Source: Clitoria ternatea
Taxonomy: Eukaryota > Streptophyta > Magnoliopsida > Fabales > Fabaceae
Direction of reading: 5' to 3'
Length of the DNA stretch: 64,000 bases
Assembly (NCBI GenBank): GCA_037962975.1
Contig: CM075669.1
Location: forward strand, 248,781,351 to 248,845,350
Shown piece after piece: positions 32,881 through 45,268 of the stretch. Position numbers and translations under genes: made by a program. Below the pieces are notes generated by a model that was not told where the DNA came from, made no database searches, and saw only the letters and a program-made list of their open reading frames with translations. Numbering within the stretch: position 1 is the stretch's first letter; each line of letters opens with the position of its first letter.

Positions 32881-34440
32881 CCGGTCGTCCACATCGCGAC
32901 AAAGATCCGACACACCTAAGTGAAATTAGACTTGTTAAATTTAATCCATTAAAGACTGGAACAGACATAACATGCAAATGTAAAAATACATGAACAGATA
33001 CTACAATTAACACATGCTTAACATTAATACTTTGAATCATAAATTAAACATACACATTCAAACAACAAACAAGCATTCTATGCATACTAATGTTCTCCAT
33101 TAATACACAAAACATAATAATACTAATAATATTAACATTATTTGGTAAGACATGCACTAATTAGAAATACTTATTATCTTTGGATATATAAATAAAGCTA
33201 ATCATGCATACTCACTATCAACAAACGTGTCCATTAATTATAGCAATAACTAATCAACCTTTGAATAATGAATTTCAATTAACTCATTAACCAATAATTT
33301 ATAATTTAACATCTATGTGAGTAAAATAAAATTCATCACTAATTTGAAATTAAATAAAACAAAAATTTAACCACGATTATAAATCTATCATACATTTAAC
33401 CCAAAATAAATCACAATTTATGAGCAAAATATATACATATATACACATACTGCAACAATTAGTTGAACGATACTAAGTTCTCATAATTCCAGTCATGTAA
33501 TTTATTACATATGAAATCGAAATTCACAGAAAATTTTAAATATTTTACATTGAAATTGATATGACAGGGAACCTTCAACATTCTGTTTAATATCAATATA
33601 TTTTCATTTCAAATTAAAACGTTCAATTGCAAATCTTTGTCACATGCAGCGAAAGATTGGGAAATAGTTAAGATTGGGAAATAGGTAGAACATCAGACAT
33701 TACCATTATTTTTAATATTAGTGTTCATATTGGGAAAAAGAGAAATATAAATTCAATAAACTCTGATACCACATATAAATTATAGTTTTTATACATTTTA
33801 AAAATAGTAGGAGAGACTTTAAATGTATATGTATGATTATCACATATATTTATAATAGTAAAAAAAGACTTTGACCTTGATCAATAAGAAAACCAGTAAT
33901 AATAATTTCTTCAAAAACCCATAATTTAAGTTCATAATTTCACATGATTTTATTTATTTATTTATTTTTCCTAACATATTTATTTGTTTTCCCTCTTCGT
34001 CGTTTTAGCAGGTGACTTTGAACATTTGCGAACGACATAGTACATCTTGCCCATGAGACTTTTCTTTGAGCTTCACTGTAATACTTATTCATGTAAACGT
34101 GCTTTAGCCAACGTCTTGTCATTCACTTGGTTGAGAATTTTCCATACGCACTATTTCCTCAGTTTATGATAACTGTGTCAGTCTTTTGCTTTCATAAATG
34201 TTAAGTTGTCTAGTGTTTCATTACTCGTCTCTCAGTTCACATATCACAAAAGAGAAATGGCAAATCATTTAAATTAGCGGAAATATTAAAATACAAATGG
34301 TCATTCAAAGTGAACACTAGTCGTATATGAATACAAACTTTTTTATTGGCATTACAATTATGATAAAGTATATAGAATATAACCTCAGTGAAATTTGATG
34401 TTGATAATGAAAGAGGGAGGCCATAAACGTATATAGAGCT
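32881..34440. other. AT-rich intergenic stretch
   Basis: No gene seen. The 11-mer CTCTGATACCA at 33761-33771 is the complement of a tRNA-Met primer site, but no LTR borders it. Confidence 0.5.
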
Positions 34441-34500
34441 AGCTACTTAATTAATCCCCAAAGGGAAAGGGGACTTATTTGTGAGACTTTGAAAGAGATT

Positions 34501-34798
34501 TCAACAAATCCTGGAGCAAAAGCAACGCTGACGGAACCCTTTGCATTTGCCAGTGGGGAAACCTTCGGTCTGACATACATGTGCACAGTTGGTGTCACTG
34601 AAGCATTTACCCTTGAACGCGTGGCTCTGTGACATGCAATCTCTCCCCTCTGCTTTCTTCACCCCCACATCATTATCTACAAAATAAATAATCATCATCC
34701 CTCTACTTACTATATGTCACAGATAGATGCATAGATATCTTACCAGCAGCCAAGACAAGAAGAAGCAAGAACAAAACCCCAACTGCTTTCCTCTCCAT
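34501..34798 (-). CDS. Plant defensin (two exons, intact)
   Basis: Secreted antimicrobial peptide of the plant defensin (gamma-thionin) family, 76 residues. Exon 1 is 34744-34798 (start codon at 34796-34798), the intron has GT at 34743-34742 and AG at 34678-34677, and exon 2 is 34501-34676 with its stop at 34501-34503. Residues 1-18 are a hydrophobic signal peptide (MERKAVGVLFLLLLVLAA), followed by a short DNDVGVKKAEG segment. The mature part starts near R30. Eight cysteines at 32, 43, 49, 53, 63, 70, 72 and 76 give C-X10-C-X5-C-X3-C-X9-C-X6-C-X-C-X3-C. The glycine and spacing of the gamma-core (G61-K-C63 ... C70) are present. The intron near the end of the signal peptide is standard for the family. 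No defect was found. The molecular target cannot be told from sequence. Confidence 0.93.
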
Positions 34799-34850
34799 GT
34801 TGAGCTAGCTACTTTAAAGTGAATTCCAAAGGTGACTGTTTGGTCTCAAT

Positions 34851-34857
34851 TTATATA
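34851..34857 (-). promoter_or_regulatory. TATA box of the defensin gene
   Basis: TATATAA on the minus strand, 53 bp upstream of the start codon, which leaves a short leader of about 25 nt. Confidence 0.55.
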
Positions 34858-34859
34858 AC

Positions 34860-37800
34860 AACATATCAGAGATTTCGCATGCAAAGGTGCAACGTGTGCA
34901 CACGCAACGCTTGTAAGCTGCCACCGATTAAGCCTCGTAGACACATGTAACTCCAATCCGCAAACAACGGAACCACCCACAGTTCTCAATTCACGGTGAA
35001 ACCGCTTTGGTTTCTTTGAATGTCCTCATATATTAGTCTTTAATCATCTATTTACTGCACATGTATCAGTCTTACTCACTTGGAAACTAAACAACCCAGT
35101 TAAAAGATGGAAAATTTTAAATATTAATATTAATTTTTATATTATTTAAAATAATTAAAATTGCATTTGATCATAATTTTTTTTATCAATTCTAACCTGA
35201 ACTAAACACCTTATATAATATAGAATCCAATAGGGGTTAATTAATTAAAAGTTACATGCTAATTGAAGTAACGATAACTTTATTCTTTTTCCACTTAAAA
35301 AACGCAAAAAAACAAATATTAAATTATTTTTCTCATATTTATTCTACACAAAATAATTGTTGAAGTGGGAGATAATTATAAAACTACTAAAAGTTTTACA
35401 AATTTTAAAAAACTCATCACTTTATTTTTTTAATTTTTTTATACTTGGTTATTTATTTAATTTTTTAATAGAGTCTGAAAATTTGAGGATAAAAAAAAAA
35501 CGTATTCTTATAATTAAAAAATTAAAAATTAAATAAAAGAGTGGGAAAAAAGAGGGTGTTAAAAGAAATCACCCTGTTTTCTGTTTTTGGTCAAATGGAA
35601 TGAAATCTCACGATAAGCCATGATCAAGTTTTTATCTTCAGCCCATTACAATTGGATCTGGGTGTTAAAACCTATGAGCCCATGGACTTCTTAAATTTTC
35701 TGGTTGTGCCATTCTCCTCTGATTGGATTGAGTCAACAAGCAGAAGTCCAAAACATCTTTGAAAGTGCATCCATAGTCTATACTAACTCTGATTTCTATT
35801 AATTTATTAAAGACTTCATAAGCCCAGCCCAATGAATTAACATAAAGACTTGAATCTTGTGTGCAGTGGATACGAATTTCGTATGTTATTTGATGAATGA
35901 TGAATCGATTAAAATTAATAACAAAATATATAGTATATTACTAGCATTTCAAAATTATTTTTTCCAACTTTCTCTTGCACTTTATAATACTTTTTAGCTG
36001 GCACTTGGCAATTTAATACTAGGAAATTTCACGTTTTATACATGTATATGGGACAAGAGAAGTATTTTATATCCGTAACAACGTAGTTGGTGGACTACAA
36101 TGCATGTTGTTGCAGCTGAAACCGCTGGCAAAGCCAATTAGTCAACCAAAGTGTCACCACGTTCTTTCTTGTTGCCTTGGCGTTTTTCAGTGCTGAATCT
36201 TTGGAAGACATGCCTTCTTTGCCTTTACCACTTTCCTCTTCCCCTTATCATAGATTCATTTTTTTGTCACTTCATTCATAGCCATAGATGTTTAGATCAG
36301 AATTTGATTCCTCCCGATCCCATCACTCATGACTAATTCCTTTCTTTAATCTGTTTTTCTAGGAAAAAATTATGTGACTTCCACAAATTATATGACAGTA
36401 ATTAATAACAATGGGTATTTTTTAAAAATACAACTTGTATATGCAGAAGCAGGATCATCATTAACAACAAAATTCTTATTATGTAGATTTAATGTAACAA
36501 CATTTATAAGATATACGAAATTGACACTAGTTAAGCCAGCTAGAAGAACCCTTGTGGGGTGAGGTATGAGTTAGTTCAATGAGTATTGCTAAAAATATTC
36601 CTTAAAAATAAATAATTGTATTGGTACTTTAGAGAAACATAAATAATATTCGTTAGTAGATGACAGGCTAGAGAGATATGATTGTGGCAAGGATACCAAA
36701 AAGATTATATAGTTGTTGAAAAATCTGGTGAAAAGAAAAAGAGGTTGAATGGCTGTATATACATTGATTAAAATGCTTAGAAACAGTGTCTCCATTTATA
36801 TAAACTTTATTCTTGATATGACAGGGTTGATGAAGGAGAGGGAAAAAGTAGGAAGATGTTTTATGGCTTTACGAAACTAAAGAAACAAAAACATTTCCAT
36901 AACTTTGCTGGGTGGGGGGGTCTAAATGATGGTCGTGCTCCTACTCCTGCACTTGATGCCTTAAAAGGATTAAAAGTTTGTTTGAAAAAAGAAGGCAAAC
37001 AGGTACCTAAAGAATATTTAAACAGATAAAAAGATAGATAGCTTAGAGTAATCAGTGGGCTTTATGATGAAATTCGGTGCAAAAAAAGTTAAAGTAGACC
37101 CACTATACTGCTGGACATTCAATATCTTTGGGGCCCTTTCAAATTTGTTTAGTTTACACATGCCAGTATATGCTACTCCACTCCAAGATTCACAGGTTTT
37201 AGCTCAAAGCATATGTAACTGAAATGAAAAATTAAAACTATAAAATAAATAACTACTGTCTATGTGTATTACTATACAATTATCTTACAGTGTGTGGTTG
37301 TTAAGTCTTAAGATGATTAATATTTCTTATGGATAAGAAAACAAAATAGATTATAAATATAATAATTAAGAGTTGCTATTACTGTATAGATTCTATTCAA
37401 CGTAAAACTATCAAAGAACTACATTCATAAATTTTGCTCAACAAAATTTACAAATACGGTTGGGAACTTGTAACAAACATAATATATGGTTGGGAACTGA
37501 TAGGGTGGTTCATTTATTAATAGTCCAACTATTAAAATTATAGCTTGTAAGGGCTAAGTTTCATTCTTACTTATTAGTATGTTGTTACCACTTACCACTT
37601 CATTCCTCGTTAATTATTGAAAGGTGTTTAGTTGGAAGATGGAATTAAAATTGATTAGAAAATTATATTGCATGTACGACAAATAGATAATTAAAATAAA
37701 GAGTATATGTTATTTTAATGGCTAAATTATGTCTTCTTTCTCTATACTTGAGGTAAGTTTTAATTTAATTTTGTAAGTTAAAAAAGTTTTATTTTTGTCA

Positions 37801-39019
37801 CGTAAATTTGGAAATGATTTCAAGTTGGTCTTTTTCCGTTGGTCAATTTAACATCATTAATGGCCTGTAGCTTACTCCTCAATAGTTTTGCACTCTCGTT
37901 TAAGAAGGCCCTTATCATATACTTCCATTTGTTGGTGTTCCCCCACCCCTAAAGGGCCTACACATTTTGCTTATTAGGGTCACTACTAATAAATGTCCTT
38001 CAATTAAACAACACACAAAGGCAAAATATTCAACCCCTAAAATCCCATATGACCCCTCGATCGGCCCAATAAACTTCTTAGCAGACTAACTAAGTAGTGC
38101 TCATACCAGTTTACACCTGATTATGTCATCTCGACACAGTTAATATCTAACTCGGTCCATATCTAATGCGATCAACACCTAGCTTAATCCACATCTGCCT
38201 CAGTTAGGTTGGCCTAGGCAACATATGGTCTACCCATATCTCAAGCTACAAACTTCTAGAGGTCGCTCAATCTACTCCGAGATAAGTGCTCAATCTACTA
38301 GAATAAGGGTAGTCTTGTATAGGGAGAGATTTGTTTATCTTTGATTGTACTTATCTTTATATGTAACTCGAATTAGAGGTGTTTAGGAATCGTGTAACTG
38401 AATTGAACCAAACTAGGAACCACAATAACTGTCAACTACAGAAGTAAAAAATCGTAATTTCTAATGTGATTTGATTCGGCCCATAGTTCCCTACTCTCTG
38501 ATTTCTGTGGGAAAGATTTGATTTCTAATTTTTGCTTCTCTCCCCCGCTTTTTGATTTAATGACTTTTTCAAAAGTGACTTAAAGATAAAAAAACACGAA
38601 TTGAGTAACTATATCGCAAATGATTTCCTATTTTCCTTGATCAAAGACAATTTTAAAGGAATAGATAAAGTTATTTTCTTCTTTGTAATTTGTGAGTGGT
38701 ATGCCGTGAAATTTATTTGTTATGTAATGAATTGATGGATCATTTTGTTAAAATAACTTATATGTATCTCTAATTTTTTTTTATGAGGAGACTTCGGATC
38801 CAATATCCAACATTATTGCTATAGGTTATCTCCCCATTAGATTTTTTTCCTAAATCATAATTAAAATAGATTTTATAGAAAACAAAGAAACTATCCATAA
38901 ATCAATTTTTTGTATTTGGGAAAGAAATTAAACATTAATTACATGAAAAAGAAAGTAGCACAAGCAAGAGGAAGAAAGTTCAAATTTAAAGAATGATTAT
39001 GATTTTATTACAAATGAGC

Positions 39020-39022
<3 letters not shown>
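34860..39022. other. Intergenic AT-rich DNA
   Basis: No supported gene. Small open frames at 36151-36336, 36374-36562 and 36589-36795 lack any recognisable motif. A less AT-rich patch at about 38020-38320 (near CTCGATCGGCCC) may be an old transposon fragment. Confidence 0.5.

Positions 39023-39069
<47 letters not shown>
39023..39069. repeat. (AG)n microsatellite
   Basis: Uninterrupted AG dinucleotide run of about 23 units. Confidence 0.95.
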
Positions 39070-39072
<3 letters not shown>

Positions 39073-40165
39073 AATTTGGACATATCATGATATTGAGATG
39101 TGAAATGAAACTTTTAAAACTTATAAAGTCAAATTAAAACATATCTCACGTAGGTATAATTTAATCCGCATACCATCAACAACGTTAAGTTGACTGACAT
39201 AAAAGAACTAACTTAAAATTATTTCTAAACATTAACGACTAAAATCAAACTTTTAAAACTAACAAAATTAAATCAAAACTAACAAGAAGTTAAACTAGAT
39301 CAAACAAAAACACAAGGCAATAAAGAAGCCACCAAGCAAAACAACAAAGCTTTTCTTTCTTTTCATTGGAGAGATTCTGTCTCCTGCTTTTCTTTCATGT
39401 AAATTGATGTTAAATTAATAACCCTTTTAGGATTCAAATTGAGAGTGATCCTTTTAGTGGAACGCACGATGCCTATACCACTCCTTCAATATCCTTATTT
39501 TTATCTCCTAGTTAAATAGACATAAGAAATCAATAATATAATAGACCAATTTAATTAATACTTAACTTATGATTATCCAAGAACTTGAATAAAAAAAAGA
39601 TTTCTGAATCAGTTTCTTTATTTTTGGCTTAGGCAAATAACAAACTGATCTAAGACAATGAACAACGTGACATTAAATTTCGGAAGAAATTCTTTTAACA
39701 AAGTGGCATAATACAAAGTCCAGAGGAATGATAGGCATTGATATCACACTTCTTTCCATGATAGGAACATGGATCATGACAGCTCTCAAACACATCTCAT
39801 GCATATATGCACAAACAGAACGACAAAGATAGAGGAAGACCCCACCAAAATTTACATGATATTTGTAACACACAAAATAAGCAATAAATCAACTTAAAAG
39901 ATACCCCTCCAATTCGAAATAAACGCCTTGATATTTATCTTCATGGATAACACCAATAAACAATAGCGAGAAAAACACAGAAAAAGTAATATATAATTAT
40001 ATCATATGATTGAACACATTAATAACTCAAATTCAAAGGTGAAAAAAAAGACAAAAAACTTTATATTCATATATGAACAGCAAGAAAGTTCATCCTCGAA
40101 GCTATGAAATCTTGGTGGTATTTCTTCTCCCAATAGCACATAAACACATGAACATCATGATATTT
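39070..40165. other. Intergenic, includes probable patellin 3' UTR
   Basis: AT-rich DNA downstream of the patellin stop (minus strand). No other gene seen. Confidence 0.5.
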
Positions 40166-43100
40166 TCAGTCAGAAGAAAGTTTGGTCTTCAAGCGGTACA
40201 AGAGCTTCTTCTTCTTAGAACTTTGATTATCAACAGTGATAACAACTTTCCCGGGTTCACCAACTTTAAAATTGTTGCAAAGCACTGGTTCTTCTGATGA
40301 GGCAACCTTTCTAGCCTTCTGAACAATTACTGTGTAGCTTCCTTCTGAACTTGGTACAAATTCTGCACCATAGCTTACTTCCCACCCTATTACTCTTAGC
40401 TCCCAAGAGAGTAAGCAATTCTGCAAGTTCCCAACAAAATAAATAAACAAAACAAACAAATAAACCATTATATCATATATCAAGGCAAATACCAAACAAG
40501 TCTCTATCTATCCATCAATTGTAGTAATGTGGTCTAGTGTAGGATTTAATTGCTACACATGGTTTTAGTTTTCACAGTTAAGTCTTGTAACTGCTTCTAA
40601 TAGGTAGAGCTTAAATATGCAGCCCTCTACATGAATGGACATTAATGTCAATATCAACACATCATTAGGTAGTTATCTAACATTCTAACTAGACTATGGA
40701 ATAGTTTATAGGCTGTTGATATTTTTTTTCACTCTTGGGACTTCTAATTCTACCTCTTCATTTTTCTCTAAAGTAATTTTCATGTTTGATGAATCCTTGT
40801 TAGAAAAATTCTTGGTTGCTCTTGAATAAACATAAATTTGTCTTATCAATCATTATGAGGTAAAATTGAAATATCAGACAAATTCAAAATTCAAGGTTAC
40901 TTTATCTTTTGTCCAACCTAGCTAATCAAGTATCAAAGTGGTCCACACATTTTATTGGTTTGCTAAACACGGGAAGAAATTTGGCTCCTAGCAATATTAA
41001 GAATTAAATGAAATAAAATTCGACCTCAGGCCACCCAGCAACACACAGCTAAAAAGCAGTTTCCTATGTTTATTTTCCTTTTCTTCATCCAATTGGATTA
41101 TGCTCTTTCTATGTTTTTTTTTTTATTTACTCCTAATTCCTAATTTACCAGTATATGATTTATCTGCTCCTGAATTTCAGGCCTGCACAGTCAGTGCCAT
41201 AAAATATGAGAACTATGCAAATAATGAATTTGGAAACAAAGGAATCCTATGAAAGATTCCATTACGATGTTGCATTCTTTGGATTCTCATGACCAATCAA
41301 TCCCAACAGAAAAAACAACACAAAAAAAGAAATGGAAAACCGACCTCAGTAACAGGAAATTCCACAGTATGTTTTGCTGCTGGCCTTATTGTGATTTCTG
41401 TAACAGCATCCGAATTTCCAAATTCACCATCTTTGCTTAGTCCACCATACTTGACAGGAAGCTGCTCTGGAGCAATGTATCTAAACGTGCAAAGGGCCAA
41501 AAACTTAAATTCATCTACAATCTAAACACAAATCAAAATGCAAACAAAAGGGACAAAAAAAGGTAAATTTTGAATCTTATGTCTTCACCTCAAAAGGGTT
41601 TCTGTTGATTTGGAAGGCCCAGCAAAGACAAACTTGCTCTTGGTTCTCTGGGTAAGAAAAGGGCTTATCATCCTATTCACTGCCAGGTACCACCATGGCA
41701 CATTGATAAACACCTGAACCAAAAAACATAAAGATATAGAATATATCATACACGTTTGAATTTCAATATTCAGCACCTATATAAAATTCAATCCATTTAC
41801 AGATATACATGTGCTTTCTCTCAATCTCTGCTCTTTTATCACCCTTAACTTTACATTTATCAACAGAAACAATGGATAACCCATATAAAATTCATTACCT
41901 ATAGTAATTCGAGTTAATTAGCATGTAGCCATGTACATGTACTTTATCTCAATCTTCGCACTTTTATCACCCTCTAACTTTACATTTACCAGAAGAAACA
42001 ATTAATGATTAAAAAAACTGTAGAGGAGTACCTGTTTGGCTACAAACTCAGGATAGTTATCCTGAAGCAATTGGAGGGCATGTTTGGTAGCTTGTCTAAG
42101 TTCCCACTTGCCAGGTCCAGGAGAATTCTTGAGATCATTGACTTGAACAATAGTGCAAATGCCACCAGGGTTGAAATCCAACTTCCTTATACTCTTCTCC
42201 AAGAACTGAATTCTCCACCTCAGGAACTTGTTCCTCTTCTCCTCATCAGAAAAAGTCTTCTTGTACAGTTCCTTGTTCTGGAATTCCCCATATATGTTAT
42301 AACACACAGGGTGACCTTCCTTATCAAATCCATGCATGAACACCACTTTCTCCAACTCATCACCCAGCTTCTCCTCCATCAGCTCTTCCATTCCAAACTC
42401 TTTCCTCCACCTGATTGTGTTCTTTATCATGGTGAATGCCTCCTTCACCTTGAAGTCCCTGGCACGCAGAAACTTCAACAGAATCACATCACTTCTCTCA
42501 TCTGCAAGCAGTGGAATCCCCCAAATGGACACTTCTTCCGGTGCCAATGGCAATGAAGCTTCTTCCTTTGTTTCTGTCTCTGACACTTTCTCTGCAGCAG
42601 GAGGTTCCTCTGTTGGAACAGAAACAGCAACAACAGTTTCTTCAATAGCCTCTACAGTTTTTGCCCCATCATCATCCACAGAAGGAGCAGCATCAGCATC
42701 AGCTACTTCGGTTTCTTTCACTACTTCTTCTTCTTTGTTTTCCTCTGCCTCTTCTTCTTTCTTTTCCTCTGCTCCTTCTTCTTTCTTTTCTTCTGCTCCT
42801 TCTTCTTTCTTTTCTTCTGCTCCATCTTCTTTCTTTTCTTCGGCTCCTTCTCCTTCTTTCTTGGTTTCAACTTGCTCCTCCTCAGTTTTCTGTGCAGGTT
42901 CTTCTGGGGCAGCATCAGTTACAACAGGTTCTTGTTTGGGTTTTTCTTTGTCAGAAGATAAAGTTGGTGGCTTTTCTTCTTTGGGTGGGTTGGGAAGGGA
43001 AGAAAACTCGTGCTTGTTGAGTGCATCTTGAATGAGGTGCTTAAGCTCTTGGAGGGCCTTGTTCTCATTCTCAGGAAGATCAGAAAGTTTTGTGCTTTCT

Positions 43101-43366
43101 TCCTTGAAGGAAACAGACTCAGGGATTTTGTCATCGTTGTTGTCACTGTTATTGGGCTTGGAAAGGTGAGTCTCAAGAGTCACGGTTTCCTCCACAGGCT
43201 TCTTCTTCTCTGGCTCAGGTTGTGGATCTTTCTCAACAGTGGCTGTTTTTTCAGCTTGTGGAACATCGGTTACCACCACTTCCTCAACTTGCACTACTGA
43301 TTCTTGTGTTGTTGTTGTTGATGATGGTGGTGGTGGCGGTGTTGTGTTTGGAGCCTCCTCAGCCAT
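40166..43366 (-). CDS. PATL: Patellin (SEC14-GOLD lipid-transfer protein), four exons
   Basis: Phosphoinositide-binding protein of the patellin family, involved in membrane traffic and cell-plate formation. The exons are 42032-43366, 41589-41713, 41345-41480 and 40166-40420. Together they encode 616 residues with GT..AG introns in consistent phase, and the stop is at 40166-40168. Residues 1-280 form the variable acidic N-terminus: a Pro/Thr-rich start, a Glu/Lys repeat at about 169-212 and SLPLAPEEVSIWGIPLL near 271. The CRAL-TRIO N part lies at about 285-325 (LLKFLRARDFKVKEA). The SEC14 lipid pocket runs from about 335 into exon 2 (FDKEGHPVCYNIYG, VPWWYLAVNRMISPF). The C-terminal GOLD domain includes VIGWEVSYGAEFVP and ends KKKKLLYRLKTKLSSD. 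The protein most resembles the PATL3 type. No break is seen. The neighbours are the defensin 5 kb away and retroelements upstream. Confidence 0.93.
42729..42860 (-). repeat. 24-bp coding repeat in patellin N-terminus
   Basis: Four to five tandem copies of an 8-codon unit (GAEEKKEE with variants DGAEEKKE and EEAEENKE), residues about 169-212. The coding strand is a pure GAA/GAG-rich polypurine run. It opens long false frames on both strands. Repeat number probably varies between alleles. Confidence 0.9.
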
Positions 43367-43508
43367 GTTATATGATGAATGAATGAATGTGGTGTGTGGT
43401 CAATAGGAATGAAGTGAAGTGAACAAGGTTTGAGGGTAGAAGAGGGAGAGAGAAGGAGGGGTTCCAATAGTGGTGAGATTGATAAGAAGGGGGTTCGAGG
43501 GAGAGCAG

Positions 43509-43516
43509 TTATAAAG
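43509..43516 (-). promoter_or_regulatory. TATA-like box of patellin
   Basis: CTTTATAA on the minus strand, about 143 bp before the start codon. A CT-rich leader (GA-rich on the plus strand, 43436-43470) lies between them. Confidence 0.45.
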
Positions 43517-45091
43517 AGAAGTGGTGGTGGAGATAGTGATGAGTCATGAGTGTCGATTGTACTGTTGAGGAGATCATGTTGTGTTGTGCCAGCTTGGAAC
43601 TTAGAAGGTGGATCCTCGATGGAAAAGGTGGGACCCCTTGTTTTCGAAAAACTATTCCAAGTTTAAGATTATAATACTATTTTTATATCATAAATATAAA
43701 AATTATTGAAATGAATATCTTCTATAATTATCTATCTGTCAATTAACTCATACTACTTTGTTGATATGAAGGATTTTCAATACCCTTTAAAACAGAAATA
43801 ATATAATGTTATAAATATTCTTGTGTGTTATTTGGACTTTCATCAGAATTATCAATTATTGCTTCAGAACCAATTTTTTTTTTCCTTTTCTTCACGTTGT
43901 ATTGTAATGAAACGTTGTAATTTGGCAAATCAACGGCGGTTTTGCCGGCTAGAGTTGTCAATTATATAAAGGGTGGGCCTAGTTTCCAACCAAAGTGTGT
44001 TAATTCATGTTCCATTCCATAACGCAGCCGAATTGGCAAATTCTGCTTTAAAAGAAAAAAGAAAAAGTTGACGAAAATGGTAGAAAAGTACACGCTTTTG
44101 TTTGGAAAAACGGTAGTGTAACTGAACAGAAAATACAAAGATGGGAAGGAATAACGTGAAGTTGAGAATGAGGTTGAAGCTTACCTGTGGTATTACTGTT
44201 ACCTAGAAAGAAATGGAGGATGTGTTGCATGCTTCTGTTCCTGCTGTGTTTTGTTGTCATTTGTTACAGTCCAGCTGTACCTATGATTCCATCCAAGCCG
44301 TTAAAGTCTTTTGGTTAGACCCACACCATTCTGTTCCATAACATATTAATGTCTATTGTCTCTCATGTATAAATAATTTCTCTTATAGACATTTTTTCTT
44401 CTTTTCAAATCAAATTAATACTACTTAACCAAAAAAAAAATAATCATTAGGTACCAAAAAAATTAATAATATGGATATTTTAGATCAAATTTTTTATACA
44501 ATAGTGACTGTTTTTTAATGCCAAGAGTGAGATTATTACATATGGGAATGAACATGTATACTTACGGGTGTTTGATTTCTTAAAATGTTTTTTTTTTATT
44601 TTTGTTTTTTATATTTTAATTACAAAATTACTATCTTTATTTTCTAATCTTAAAAATTTACAAAAAAATAATGCAAAAATAAATAAAAGTTTAAGAAAAA
44701 AAAATTTAGATGAGTACTAGAGGCTTTTCAAGTCAACACACTTCAAGGATTGACGAATGCTTAAAGATGTACTTATTTACATATTGCTCACCGACAACAT
44801 CCTTACATCGATGTGATTTAAACTCCTGACATCATGATTACAAATTAAATTCTTAACCAATTGGATTAATTTTTATTGACAAAATAAAAAAAATAAAGCT
44901 ATTTTCAGTATTTCGTATATATATTTTTTAAAATAAAAAATAATGTGATAATTTATTGATTTTATAATAAAAGTTAAATATTAAAAATATTTTCTAAAAA
45001 CAAGTACATTCTGATCCCACTTTTTTAGGACTAAAATTATTATATTTTTGGAAAAGGCAATCAAATAGGATCAAGCCACGAATGAAGGCCC

Positions 45092-45139
45092 AGAACAGAG
45101 ATACAGCTTTTTTTTGGGTAAAAGAACAGAGATACAGCT
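45092..45139. repeat. 17-bp direct repeat flanking a 14-bp T-rich insert
   Basis: AGAACAGAGATACAGCT at 45092-45108 and again, identical, at 45123-45139, with TTTTTTTGGGTAAA between. The pattern is a target duplication around a tiny tail-like insert. Confidence 0.8.
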
Positions 45140-45229
45140 AAGCTATGCTCAAAGCAAAGATCCGGCAATACAGACATACTCCCAGAAGAAACAAACAATC
45201 TTCTGTGTGTTTGATCCATTAACAAGGCT

Positions 45230-45268
45230 CCTAGGTTTTCTCTTTTTTTTGGTTAACCTAGGTTTTCT
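45230..45268. repeat. 12-bp direct repeat flanking a 15-bp T-rich insert
   Basis: CCTAGGTTTTCT at 45230-45241 and 45257-45268, with CTTTTTTTTGGTTAA between. It has the same architecture as the repeat 90 bp upstream. Confidence 0.75.

Noticed and set aside
33761..33771. Minus-strand tRNA-Met primer site (TGGTATCAGAG)
   Set aside because: No CA-ended LTR directly upstream on that strand and no copia genes nearby; an 11-base match alone is weak.
42336..43031. 231-codon plus-strand serine-rich frame
   Set aside because: It is antisense to patellin exon 1, and its Ser/Ala composition comes from the GAA/GAG-rich patellin codons. No independent motif.
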